Shown in pieces: positions 1 to 9,639 of a stretch of DNA of 39,260 bases (the first letter of the stretch is position 1; each line of letters starts with the position of its first letter). This stretch comes from Bacteroides sp. (GTDB lineage Bacteria; Bacteroidota; Bacteroidia; Bacteroidales; Bacteroidaceae). The notes under the pieces were generated by a model. The model was not told where the DNA came from. It searched no databases and was given only the letters and a program-made list of their open reading frames with translations. The stretch is taken from contig JAJQBG010000427.1 of the NCBI GenBank assembly GCA_021203405.1, positions 7,840-47,099 of the forward strand, given 5' to 3'. The position numbers and the translations under genes are program-made.

Positions 1-452
1 CTGGGTCCACGTTGTAGATTATCTGCTCAAACCCTTTTCCTTCCAACGCTTTTATCAGGCCGTTCAAAAAGCAAAACAGCTTTTCGAGTCTTCTCTTCTC
101 CTGCAAAAAAGCGAAGAGGAGAGAGGCCCGGATATTTATATCCGCCAGGGAGACTCATTCCAGCGTATCCGGTGGGAAAATATACTCTATGTAGAAGCCA
201 TGCAAAACTATCTCAAACTCTACCTGGCCGATAAAAAATTATATTATTCATCAAACCATGACCTCATTGGAAGATATGCTTCCACAGGACATTTTTTTCA
301 GGATCCATAAATCCTATTTAGTAAATACCTCTTATATTGATACTATTTCAGGAGGAAGACTTTTTATCAAAGGAAAGGAACTACCTGTTTCGAAGTTGCG
401 GAGAGAAGAACTCCTTACAAAAGTGGTTCTCAATAAACTTATCAGTAAATAG
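1..452 (+). pseudogene. LytTR-family response regulator, C-terminal part (5' end outside window), frameshifted near 240-258
   Basis: Frame 2 reads WVHVVDYLLKPFSFQRFYQAVQKAKQLFE...IYIRQGDSFQRIRWENILYVEAMQNYLKLYLADKKLYYSS, then homology continues in another frame as MTSLEDMLPQDIFFRIHKSYLVNTSYIDTISGGRLFIKGKELPVSKLRREELL (typical LytTR DNA-binding domain). Confidence 0.85.
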
Positions 453-476
453 ATTCTTACGTTATCCTTACCCTTT

Positions 477-1634
477 TTAGGAATCCTTCTGTAAGGTGAT
501 CACCGTGATCTCCGGCCAGGCCCCAAACCGGAAGGGAATGCCCACAAATCCCAATCCTACATTCACATACAAGGCCCGGTTCCCCTGGTAATACATCCCT
601 CCCCACTCCGGATAAACCAGTGAAGAGGGTGAGTAACGTCCCAGGGCGATCTGCATAGCATGCGTATGCCCCGCTACCATCAGGTCAATATCACTATCAG
701 GAAGTACTTCCCGGTGCCAGTGAGTAGGGTTGTGGCTCATCAGTATCTTAAAGAGCTCATCCGTACCTGTGAGGGCTTTAGGCAGGTCCGCATATTGGGA
801 AAAGGGCGGTTCGCCATCGTTCTCAACCCCTACAGGGCAATAGAGTCTCCTTTGCAGTAGAGGATCTGACTCTCATTATTGAGCAATTTCCATCCCATAC
901 GAGTCTCCCTGCGCTGTACATCCTGTATATTCTCAATCTCTTCCCTCTTGTTCTTCCAGCGGTAGTAAGGGCCGTAATCGTGGTTGCCCATTACGGAGTA
1001 TACTCCCTCTTTAACCTCCATACCCGCCAGTATCTCTTCAAAACCATCCAGTTCAATGGCCTGGTTGTTAACCAGGTCGCCCGCAAAAGTATAATATCAG
1101 CCTTCTGCTCGTTCATTAATTCTACAGCCCGCTCCATATCCCGTTTGTTATACCGCCAGCTTCCTATGTGGATATCAGCCAGTAGTACGATCTTATATCC
1201 ATCAAATCCCTGCGGCAGCTTGGCAGAGCGGTACTCTACCTTTTTACATCAAACCGGGTTTTTCCGATCAGCATTCCATACGCTATGATCACCGCTACAC
1301 AGGCTCCCAGCAATATTCCCACAAAGTGGAAAGGAGTAGCCGATACCCCTATGTATGTAAAAGGAAGCCCGATCACTGAGAAGATAAAAAAGATCAGCTT
1401 GGGCAACGTAAGAAAAAAGTAGAGCATCATGAACCAGCCGAAGAGCTGCGGGTTACTACTACCCCGTCCGGCCCATAATAAATAGACCAGCCCCCCTGCC
1501 AGTAGTAGGGTAGGGATAAAAAAGGCAACCTTCAGTGACGGACTTATCTCCGGACGGGCCACGAACATCTTATAAATGTAGGTATCCGGTACAAGGATAG
1601 CCAGTATCAGGATGATAATTAATTTTTGGCTCAT
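477..1634 (-). pseudogene. Membrane-anchored metallophosphoesterase, disrupted by about three 1-nt deletions
   Basis: N-terminal TM part (ORF 1236-1634), then VEYRSAKLPQGFDGYKIVLLADIHIGSW..., GVYSVMGNHDYG, and VAGHTHAMQ metallophosphatase motifs spread over different frames of one continuous locus. Confidence 0.8.
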
Positions 1635-2234
1635 AACTTTTTCAGTTCGTTAAGTTCAGACAGGTTCCTTTTAATAGCCAGGATCCTGCACAGGTAAAAC
1701 CGGTTGGTTACCCGGTAAATGATTAAAAAAGAGACCCCCCCACACCAGGAAAAAGGTCAACTGGGTAACCAGATCGTTCTCCCATACCCGGGTGAGGAAA
1801 AATTGAGAGACAGCTATGATGATCAACAATCCCAGGGCCACCAGCCGTTCCTGGATGATCCAGTAATTATAAGTGTTGATGCGCCGGATAACCGTTGACA
1901 GAGGCATCCGGTCGATCCGGGTCCTGCTCAGGTAGCGGGTGGTATAAAGATCCCACAGAAAAACAGGGATCGTGATCAGGAAGATCACTCCGTAAAGCCA
2001 CTTCATATCCCCCAGGCTCTCCTGGTTAATGATATAGATACCCAGCAGGCTGATACCAACCAGCGAAAAGAGGATCAGTACTATGTGGTATTTCCGGAGC
2101 TTCCGGATCCCGCTATTTACCGAAGAGCTCTTCCGGGCTATAAGTTCCCGGAGACCATCCGGGTCGATGATTTCTTTCTCCTGCAGGGTTTCCTCCCAGC
2201 TTTCCCAGGCCTTTTCTAACTCATCCAGTTCCAT
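1631..2234 (-). pseudogene. Membrane protein co-located with ECF sigma factor (possible regulator/anti-sigma-like), C-terminal frameshift
   Basis: ORF 1671-2234 with several TM helices. Shifting frame at the T6 run near 1725-1735 restores ...VWGGLFLIIYRVTNRFYLCRILAIKRNLSELNELKKL*, whose stop overlaps the next ATG as ATGA. Confidence 0.65.
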
Positions 2235-2267
2235 GGTTATTTCTATGTTTTATATCCGTTCCGGAGG

Positions 2268-2786
2268 TTACCGGTCCTCCTTTTTCATGCGTCTCATCTT
2301 CTCTTTGATCTGGGCCAGCCGGGTAGCCACATTGGTCACGGTCAGTCCGGTGATCTCTGCGATCTCCTCGTACGATCTTTTCTCTAAATAGAGCAGGATG
2401 ATCGATTTCTCCAACTGTCCCAACCGGCTGATGATGCGGTACATCTCTGCCAGCATCCGGTTCAGCGGGTCGTCCTCTTCGCGCAGACTCTCCGTTTCGG
2501 CAGAGAGCCTGACAAACTCCGGTATATTTTTCTCTTTGCGGATAAAAGTGATACAGGTATTCAGGGCAATGCGGTAGATCCAGGTCGAAATTTTACTCTC
2601 TCTCCTGAATGCCGGCCATGCTTTCCAGATATTGAGCACCACTTCCTGATAAAGGTCTGCCAGTGGTACCCCAGGCGTAGCATAGAGGTAACACACTTTG
2701 TAAATGACCCTTTCATACTCCTTAACGGCTGACAGGAATTCTTGTTCGGTAGTCTCCTCTCTTTTTCCGGAATTCATCTTTACCAT
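2268..2786 (-). CDS. RNA polymerase ECF sigma-70 family factor
   Basis: 172 aa with region 2 (DLYQEVVLNIWKAWPAFRRESKISTWIYRIALNTCITFIRK) and region 4 (LEKRSYEEIAEITGLTVTNVATRLAQIKEKMRR). Confidence 0.9.
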   Translation of the reverse strand: MVKMNSGKREETTEQEFLSAVKEYERVIYKVCYLYATPGVPLADLYQEVVLNIWKAWPAFRRESKISTWIYRIALNTCITFIRKEKNIPEFVRLSAETESLREEDDPLNRMLAEMYRIISRLGQLEKSIILLYLEKRSYEEIAEITGLTVTNVATRLAQIKEKMRRMKKEDR

Positions 2787-2817
2787 TGCACTGTTAGTCG
2801 CGCCGGTAGCCCGGAAA

Positions 2818-3711
2818 TCACAGGTTGGCAGCTAAAAATTTTCGCATCTCTTCTATGGGGAGTTCCCTGCGCTGTGCATAGTTTACCAGCTGATCTTCCC
2901 CGATCTTTCCCACTGAAAAGTAACGGGCGCGAGGATGGGCCAGCATAAGGCCGCTGACCGAAGCGTGCGGATGCATGGCTCCGTTACCGGTAAGCGTAAT
3001 GCCGATCTGCTTCATATCCAATAGCCGGTCGATCATAAAATTGATGGATTGGTCGGGTAGGGAAGGATAGCCCACGGCCGGGCGTATTCCCTGGAATTTC
3101 TCCAGATGTAGTTCCCGGATGGTCAGGTTCTCATCCGGTGCATATCCCCACACCTCTTTCCGTACATACTCGTGCATCCGTTCTACGGCAGCTTCGGCCA
3201 GCCGGTCCGAAAAAGTCTGTATCAATAGTTTCTTATAGGGATCGTTCTCATACAATTTTTCAGCCTCTTTATCCATCGAAGCAGCAAAGAGTCCTACCGT
3301 ATCTTTGATACCGCTGGAAAGAGGACGTACAAAATCACTCAGGCAGAGCAGCGGTTCCCCCTCTTTTTGGCAGGTTTGCTGGCGGAGCAAGGGAAAGGTC
3401 ACTCCATCCAGTATCAGGTTATCTCCATCCGCATTTGCCTCACACAACCGGAAGATCACCTGTACCTGGTGATCCTTATCCAGCAGGTTAAGCATACGGC
3501 CTGCTTCCTTGTGAAGCTGCATCGCTTCGCTTGCCTTACCACACTCTTCCTGTGGAAATTCAGTCAGCCACAAGGCCCGGCATACATCGCAACCATGTAT
3601 ATCGGCAATCGCTGCGAAACGGGGCTGGAACCCCCACGCATGGAAAAAGTAGATCCAGTTAATGTAGTCTGTTAACTGGTGGATAGAGTAAGATAGTATC
3701 ATAGTCAGCAA
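2818..3711 (-). CDS. Vitamin B12-dependent methionine synthase activation domain protein (stand-alone)
   Basis: LTDYINWIYFFHAWGF N-terminus; AAVERMHEYVRKEVWGYAPDE...LEKFQGIRPAVGYPSLPDQS...GNGAMHPHASVSGLMLAHPRARYFSVGKIGEDQLVNYAQRR match the MetH activation domain. Confidence 0.9.
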   Translation of the reverse strand: MLTMILSYSIHQLTDYINWIYFFHAWGFQPRFAAIADIHGCDVCRALWLTEFPQEECGKASEAMQLHKEAGRMLNLLDKDHQVQVIFRLCEANADGDNLILDGVTFPLLRQQTCQKEGEPLLCLSDFVRPLSSGIKDTVGLFAASMDKEAEKLYENDPYKKLLIQTFSDRLAEAAVERMHEYVRKEVWGYAPDENLTIRELHLEKFQGIRPAVGYPSLPDQSINFMIDRLLDMKQIGITLTGNGAMHPHASVSGLMLAHPRARYFSVGKIGEDQLVNYAQRRELPIEEMRKFLAANL

Positions 3712-3725
3712 TCGTAGATCAGAAA

Positions 3726-5066
3726 TTACCGGTCGAAGGCCAGGGCCCGGCCCCGGTAAGTAGTGTCGATAGCTCCCTCGTTATAGACCAGCGAGCCGTT
3801 CACCCATGTCTTGTTCACTCTCCAGTGGAACGTTTCTCCCTCCAGCGGGCTCCATCCGCATTTACTCAGGATGTCCCCGGCAGTGAGTTTCCATCCCGCA
3901 TCCGGCGAAACGATCACTACATCCGCATCCCATCCCCTGCGCAGGAAACCTTTCTCCCGGATACCAAAAAGCCGGGCCGGGTTGTGGCACATCTTTTCCA
4001 CCACCTTGTCTAAAGAGATAACTCCCCGGGATACCAGTTCCAGCATACTCAGCAACGAGAACTGTATCATCGGCATACCCGAGACCGCTTTCAGGGCACC
4101 CCCCTCTTTCTCACTCAGCAGATAAGGGGCGTGGTCGGTTGCCACTACATCGATCAGGTCCGTAGGCAGAGCCTGCCACAGCGCCTCCCGGTTGGGAGCA
4201 CTCTTTACAGCCGGGTTGCACTTGATGCGTGCACCATACTTCTCATAATCATAACTGGTGAACACCAGGTGCGGGATACACACCTCCGCTGTTATTTTTT
4301 TATCCCCTATGGGTTTATCTTCCAGTAATTCCAGCTCCTTACCGGTGGTTATATGGAGCAGGTGCAGGCGGGCTCCCGTCTCTTTAGCCAGCTCTACCGC
4401 CAGCTTAGACGACTCGTAACATGCCTCTACACTGCGGATGCGCGGATGCATCGCCACCGGCATATTCTCTCCGTAGAGGTTTTTCAGGTAAGCGGTATTT
4501 TCAGCAATAATATGCTGGTCCTCGCAATGCACGGCAATAATATGGTTACTCTTTTCAAAGATCTGCAGCAGGCTCTCCCGGTTATCCACCAGCATGTTTC
4601 CCGTACTCGATCCCATAAAAAGTTTTACCCCGCATACCTTTTCCCTCTCCAGTTCAGGCAGCAGTTCATAATTATCGTTGGTCGCTCCGAAGTAAAAAGA
4701 GTAGTTGATCAGTGATTTTCCGGCCGCCTCCCTGAATTTATCCTCCAGTGCTTCCAGGGTAGTTGTCTGCGGATCGGTATTGGGCATATCCATAAAAGAG
4801 GTTACCCCACCCGCTACAGCCGCCCGGCTCTCCGTATACATATCTGCCTTGTAGGTAAGGCCCGGGTCGCGGAAGTGTACATGGTCATCGATCACACCCG
4901 GCAGGATATATCCGCCGCAGGCGTCTATCTCTTCCTCACAAGGAGCTGCGGGAATTTCCCCCTTCTGTAAAACCTCTGCGATCTTATTTCCCTCTATCAC
5001 TAAAGAACCCCGGAAGGTCTCTCCTTCGTTTACCAGCGTACCGCCTTTTATCCAGATACGTTTCAT
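3726..5066 (-). CDS. pyrC: Dihydroorotase (amidohydrolase family)
   Basis: 446 aa; DHVHFRDPGLTYKADMYTESRAAVAGGVTSFMDMPNT, VVATDHAPYLLSEK, and C-terminal dihydroorotase motifs. Confidence 0.9.
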   Translation of the reverse strand: MKRIWIKGGTLVNEGETFRGSLVIEGNKIAEVLQKGEIPAAPCEEEIDACGGYILPGVIDDHVHFRDPGLTYKADMYTESRAAVAGGVTSFMDMPNTDPQTTTLEALEDKFREAAGKSLINYSFYFGATNDNYELLPELEREKVCGVKLFMGSSTGNMLVDNRESLLQIFEKSNHIIAVHCEDQHIIAENTAYLKNLYGENMPVAMHPRIRSVEACYESSKLAVELAKETGARLHLLHITTGKELELLEDKPIGDKKITAEVCIPHLVFTSYDYEKYGARIKCNPAVKSAPNREALWQALPTDLIDVVATDHAPYLLSEKEGGALKAVSGMPMIQFSLLSMLELVSRGVISLDKVVEKMCHNPARLFGIREKGFLRRGWDADVVIVSPDAGWKLTAGDILSKCGWSPLEGETFHWRVNKTWVNGSLVYNEGAIDTTYRGRALAFDR

Positions 5067-5806
5067 GCTTTCTGAGGATATTTATGGAACCAGCTATATA
5101 ATTTCAGTTTGATCACACCAAAAACAGCTTCACCGAAAATGGAGCTGTTCATCTTTGAAGTACCCAGCTCCCGGTTGATAAAGATAACAGGCACCTCTAT
5201 TATTTTAAACCCGCACTTATAGGCCGTAAATTTCATCTCTATCTGGAAAGCATACCCTTTAAAACGGATATTATCCAGGTCGATGGTCTCCAGTACCTGC
5301 CGGCGGTAACATTTAAAACCGGCAGTCGTATCGTGTACAGGCAGCCCCGTAATGATCCGTACATACTTGGAGGCAAAGTAAGACATCAATACCCTTCCCA
5401 TAGGCCAGTTCACCACATTTACCCCGCTCACATACCGCGAACCGATAGCTACATCCCCTCCATCCTCCGCACACGCTTTGTAAAGGCGGGGCAGGTCTTC
5501 CGGATTGTGCGAAAAGTCGGCATCCATCTCAAAGATATACGCATAACTCCTCTCCAGTGCCCATTTAAATCCGGCGATATAAGCAGTGCCCAATCCCAGT
5601 TTCCCGGTTCGCTCTACCAGGAAAAGCTGCTCCGGGAACTCCTGCCGGAGCTCTTTTATAATAGAAGCTGTACCGTCGGGCGAGCCGTCATCAATAATAA
5701 GGAGGTGGAATACCTTTTCAAGACCGAGAACAGTCCGGACTATCTTTTCGATATTCTCACGTTCGTTGTATGTAGGAATAATTACAATGCTGTCCGAATT
5801 ACACAT
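5063..5806 (-). CDS. Family 2 glycosyltransferase, polyprenol-phosphate mannose synthase-like
   Basis: SIVIIPTYNERENIEKIVRTVL, LLIIDDGSPDGTA, EMDADFSHNPEDLPRL, IGSRYVSGV...NWPMGRVLMS; ATGA overlap with pyrC. Confidence 0.9.
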   Translation of the reverse strand: MCNSDSIVIIPTYNERENIEKIVRTVLGLEKVFHLLIIDDGSPDGTASIIKELRQEFPEQLFLVERTGKLGLGTAYIAGFKWALERSYAYIFEMDADFSHNPEDLPRLYKACAEDGGDVAIGSRYVSGVNVVNWPMGRVLMSYFASKYVRIITGLPVHDTTAGFKCYRRQVLETIDLDNIRFKGYAFQIEMKFTAYKCGFKIIEVPVIFINRELGTSKMNSSIFGEAVFGVIKLKLYSWFHKYPQKA

Positions 5807-5892
5807 AGAGAGTATAATCTTAGTTTGTTAAGCAAATGTACTATTTTTATTGTTACTTACCTAAGAACGTTTAAAAAGTAAAGATAATTTAG

Positions 5893-5900
5893 TAATTTTG
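5893..5900 (+). promoter_or_regulatory. Candidate Bacteroidetes -7 box (TAATTTTG) upstream of mfd
   Basis: Matches TAnnTTTG; ATG of mfd at 5937. Confidence 0.45.
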
Positions 5901-5936
5901 TGCCCCCAAAAGGGTTTACCCATATTGAACGCATCT

Positions 5937-8900
5937 ATGACGATCAGCGAATTCCGGAATCTATATAGCAGGCACCCTTCCCGGGCTGCCTTGCTCAGCT
6001 CACTCAGTGACAACTCTGTAAAAACCATCTATCTCAGGGGATTGGTGGCCTCTTCGGCCCCTCTTTTTACCTCCCTGCTGGCCGGCCATACAGGCGGGCC
6101 TGTTGTCTTTGTACTGGGCGACCTGGAAGAGGCAGGTTACTTCTACCACGACCTGATGCAGCTACTCGGTAGCGATCAGGTACTCTTTTTCCCCTCTTCC
6201 TACCGCCGTTCCGTCAAATACGGACAGCGGGATGCCGCCAACGAGATCCTGCGGGCCGAAGTACTCAGCCGCCTGCAAAAGGAGAACGACTCCTTTTTCG
6301 TAGTCACCTATCCCGATGCCCTGGCCGAGAAGGTGATCTCCCGGAACGAACTGGAAGAGAAGACCATCAAGCTTACCGTAGGCGACCAGGTAGATATTAT
6401 GTTCATTGCCGAAGTACTCCGCTCTTACGGCTTCCGTCCCGAAGACTATGTGTACGAACCCAGGCAATATGCCATCCGGGGGAGTATCATCGATGTTTTC
6501 TCCTTCTCCTCCGAATACCCTTACCGTATCGACTTTTTCGGAGATGAAATAGACAGTATCCGTACTTTTGAGATAGAGAGCCAGCTATCCCGTGAAAAGA
6601 GAGAAGAGATCGTTATTGTACCCGAACTGGGCGGATCAGAGAGCGCCATCTCTTTCCTCGACTTTTTACCCGCCGATACCCTGCTGGCCGTACGGGACTT
6701 CCCCTGGATCCGGGAACGCATCAATTCGCTCTATAACGAAACACTTGCTGCCCCGGCGCTGGTAGCTGCTCAGAGCGAAGAACAGGAGGAACCCCTGGAG
6801 CCCGAAAAGATACTTATTGACGGAGGCACCTTTGCCTCCAAAGCCCTGGAGCTGCGCCGCATTGACTTTGGCAACCACCCCTTCGGCGTACCCGATGCCA
6901 CCCTGGATTTTGAAGTGACCGCACAGCCCATTTTCCATAAGAACTTCGACCTGGTAAGCCAGGCCTTTAAAGAGCTGCAGGAAAAAGAGTATTCCATCTA
7001 CATCTGTAGCGACAGCCACAAACAGATAGACCGTATCCGGGCCATCTTTGAAGACCGCAACGACCGGGTTACCTTTACTGCCGTCGATAAAACTCTGCAC
7101 GAAGGATTTACCGACCACAACCTGAAGATCGCCCTCTTTACCGACCACCAGCTCTTTGACCGTTTCCATAAATACAACCTCAAAAGCGATAAAGCCCGTA
7201 GCGGCAAGGTAGCCCTCTCCCTGAAGGAGCTCAACCAGTTCACCAACGGCGACTATGTAGTGCATACCGACCACGGTATCGGACGCTTTGGCGGGCTGGT
7301 ACGCATTCCCAACGGCGATACCACCCAGGAGGTGATCAAACTTATCTACCAGAACGAAGACGTAGTCTTTGTCTCCATCCACTCCCTGCACAAAGTATCC
7401 AAATACAAAGGTAAAGAGGGAGAACCACCCCGCCTGAACAAACTCGGTACCGGTGCCTGGGAGAAGCTAAAGAACCGCACCAAGAGCCGGATCAAGGATA
7501 TTGCCCGCGACCTGATCAAACTATACTCAGAACGGAGGAACCAGAAAGGCTTTGCCTTCAGTCCCGACAGCTTTTTACAGCAGGAGCTCGAAGCCAGCTT
7601 TATTTACGAAGATACCCCCGACCAGCTTAAAACCACCCAGGATGTAAAAGCAGATATGGAGCGGGATATGCCTATGGATCGCCTGGTCTGCGGAGATGTA
7701 GGATTCGGTAAGACCGAGATCGCCATCCGGGCCGCTTTCAAAGCAGTGACCGACAACAAACAGGTAGCCGTATTGGTACCCACCACTATACTTGCTTACC
7801 AACACTATAAAACCTTTACCGAGCGTCTGAAAGATTTTCCATGCCGCATTGAGTACCTGAGCCGGGCCCGTACCACCGCACAGACCCGTGCCATTTTACA
7901 AGGACTTAAGAACGGCGAAGTCGATATTCTTATCGGGACCCATAAAATACTCGGTAAGGAGGTACAGTTCAAAGACCTCGGCCTGCTCGTTATTGACGAA
8001 GAACAAAAGTTCGGGGTAAGCGTCAAGGAAAAACTACGCCAGATCAAAGTCAATGTAGATACCCTTACCCTGACGGCCACCCCCATTCCCCGTACCCTCC
8101 AGTTCAGCCTGATCGGTGCGCGCGACCTCAGCGTGATCTCCACGCCGCCGCCCAACCGCTATCCCATCCAGACAGAGATACACACCTTCTCGCCCGATGT
8201 GATAGCCGATGCCATCAACTTTGAACTGAGCCGCAACGGACAGGTCTTTATGGTCAACAACCGCATCGCCAACCTGCCCGAACTCAAGGCCATGATCGAG
8301 CGGGAGATCCCCGATGTCAGGGTCTGTACCGGCCACGGCCAGATGGAACCTGCCGCACTCGAGCAGGTGATCCTCGACTTTGTCAACCACGAATACGATG
8401 TACTGATAGCCACTACCATTATAGAGAGTGGCATAGATATGCCCAATGTAAATACCATCCTGGTGAACGACGCCCAGAACTACGGTCTGAGCACCCTGCA
8501 CCAGCTCCGGGGAAGAGTAGGGCGCAGCAACCGGAAAGCCTTCTGTTACCTGCTCGCTCCACCGCTCTCTTCCCTTACCACCGAAGCCCGCAGAAGGCTT
8601 CAGGCCATTGAGAACTTCTCCGACCTGGGGAGCGGCATCCACATTGCCATGCAGGATCTCGATATCCGGGGAGCCGGTAACCTACTGGGAGCCGAACAGA
8701 GTGGCTTTATTGCCGACCTCGGGTATGAAACCTACCAGAAGATCCTGACCGAAGCCGTTCAGGAACTAAAGAACGACGAGTTTGCCGAATTGTATGCCGA
8801 TGTCAACGCTACAGGAGAAGAGAAATTTACCGGAGATGAATTTGTAGAAGAGACCACCATTGAAAGCGATATGGAGTTGCTCCTGCCTGCCAACTATGTC

Positions 8901-9308
8901 ATAGGAAGCAGCGAACGGATGCTGCTCTACCGGGAATTGGATAACCTTACCCTCGACCGCGAAGTAGAAACCTTCCGAACCCGGCTCGAAGACCGCTTCG
9001 GCCCCGTACCCCGGGAAACCCTGGAACTTCTGCGCATCGTACCCCTTAAACGCATGGCTGCCCGTCTGGGCGTGGAAAAAGTATTCCTCAAAGGAGGCCG
9101 TATGACCCTCTTCTTTGTCTCCAATCCCGATAGTCCTTACTACCAGAGCGAAGCTTTCGGTAAGTTTATTGACTTTATGGGTAAATATACCCGCCACTCC
9201 AATCTGCGTGAACAGAATGGCCGGCGTAGTATGATCATTAAAGATGTGGAGAATGTAGAGACCGCGGTGGCTATCTTACAGGAGATAATGAGTCTGAGCG
9301 GAGAGTAA
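5937..9308 (+). CDS. mfd: Transcription-repair coupling factor Mfd
   Basis: Uninterrupted ORF; FTNGDYVVHTDHGIGRFGGL, DRLVCGDVGFGKTEIAIRAAF, TLTATPIPRTL, HGQMEPAALEQV, TTIIESGIDMPNVNT, QLRGRVGRS. ATG at 5937 preferred over the upstream TTG at 5898. Confidence 0.97.
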   Translation: MTISEFRNLYSRHPSRAALLSSLSDNSVKTIYLRGLVASSAPLFTSLLAGHTGGPVVFVLGDLEEAGYFYHDLMQLLGSDQVLFFPSSYRRSVKYGQRDAANEILRAEVLSRLQKENDSFFVVTYPDALAEKVISRNELEEKTIKLTVGDQVDIMFIAEVLRSYGFRPEDYVYEPRQYAIRGSIIDVFSFSSEYPYRIDFFGDEIDSIRTFEIESQLSREKREEIVIVPELGGSESAISFLDFLPADTLLAVRDFPWIRERINSLYNETLAAPALVAAQSEEQEEPLEPEKILIDGGTFASKALELRRIDFGNHPFGVPDATLDFEVTAQPIFHKNFDLVSQAFKELQEKEYSIYICSDSHKQIDRIRAIFEDRNDRVTFTAVDKTLHEGFTDHNLKIALFTDHQLFDRFHKYNLKSDKARSGKVALSLKELNQFTNGDYVVHTDHGIGRFGGLVRIPNGDTTQEVIKLIYQNEDVVFVSIHSLHKVSKYKGKEGEPPRLNKLGTGAWEKLKNRTKSRIKDIARDLIKLYSERRNQKGFAFSPDSFLQQELEASFIYEDTPDQLKTTQDVKADMERDMPMDRLVCGDVGFGKTEIAIRAAFKAVTDNKQVAVLVPTTILAYQHYKTFTERLKDFPCRIEYLSRARTTAQTRAILQGLKNGEVDILIGTHKILGKEVQFKDLGLLVIDEEQKFGVSVKEKLRQIKVNVDTLTLTATPIPRTLQFSLIGARDLSVISTPPPNRYPIQTEIHTFSPDVIADAINFELSRNGQVFMVNNRIANLPELKAMIEREIPDVRVCTGHGQMEPAALEQVILDFVNHEYDVLIATTIIESGIDMPNVNTILVNDAQNYGLSTLHQLRGRVGRSNRKAFCYLLAPPLSSLTTEARRRLQAIENFSDLGSGIHIAMQDLDIRGAGNLLGAEQSGFIADLGYETYQKILTEAVQELKNDEFAELYADVNATGEEKFTGDEFVEETTIESDMELLLPANYVIGSSERMLLYRELDNLTLDREVETFRTRLEDRFGPVPRETLELLRIVPLKRMAARLGVEKVFLKGGRMTLFFVSNPDSPYYQSEAFGKFIDFMGKYTRHSNLREQNGRRSMIIKDVENVETAVAILQEIMSLSGE

Positions 9309-9324
9309 AAAAGAAGCGTAAAAA

Positions 9325-9356
9325 TAAATCCCGGCAGAGTCTTCTGCCGGGATTTA
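9325..9356. terminator. Bidirectional terminator between mfd and tatA
   Basis: TAAATCCCGGCAGA-gtct-TCTGCCGGGATTTA: perfect 14-bp stem with 4-nt loop between convergent genes. Confidence 0.85.
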
Positions 9357-9389
9357 CAATTACAAACAATTATTAAAGAGTCGTTTCCA

Positions 9390-9620
9390 TTAAAGACTCT
9401 CTTTGCCTTTCTCCTCCTTTTCAGGGAGTAGCGGAGTCGCATTCACTTCCTTCTCCACCTCATTCATCCCCTCTTTGAAACTGCGGATCCCTTTTCCCAC
9501 GCCCTTCATCAGTTCCGGTATCTTTTTACCGCCGAAAAGCAATAAAACGATCAGCAGGATCACCAGGACCTCATGTCCGCCTATCCCTCCAAAGAGGGGT
9601 ACTATTACACTCTTTATCAT
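9390..9620 (-). CDS. tatA: Sec-independent translocase TatA/E
   Basis: 76 aa; [43 protein letters not shown]. Confidence 0.9.
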   Translation of the reverse strand: MIKSVIVPLFGGIGGHEVLVILLIVLLLFGGKKIPELMKGVGKGIRSFKEGMNEVEKEVNATPLLPEKEEKGKESL

Positions 9621-9639
9621 AGTTATATCAGTAAATGGT

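Noticed and set aside
6162-9197. Many ORFs antisense to mfd (e.g. 6666-7391, 8034-8642, 8766-9197)
   Set aside because: Shadow ORFs over a strongly conserved, uninterrupted Mfd reading frame; compositions are artefactual.
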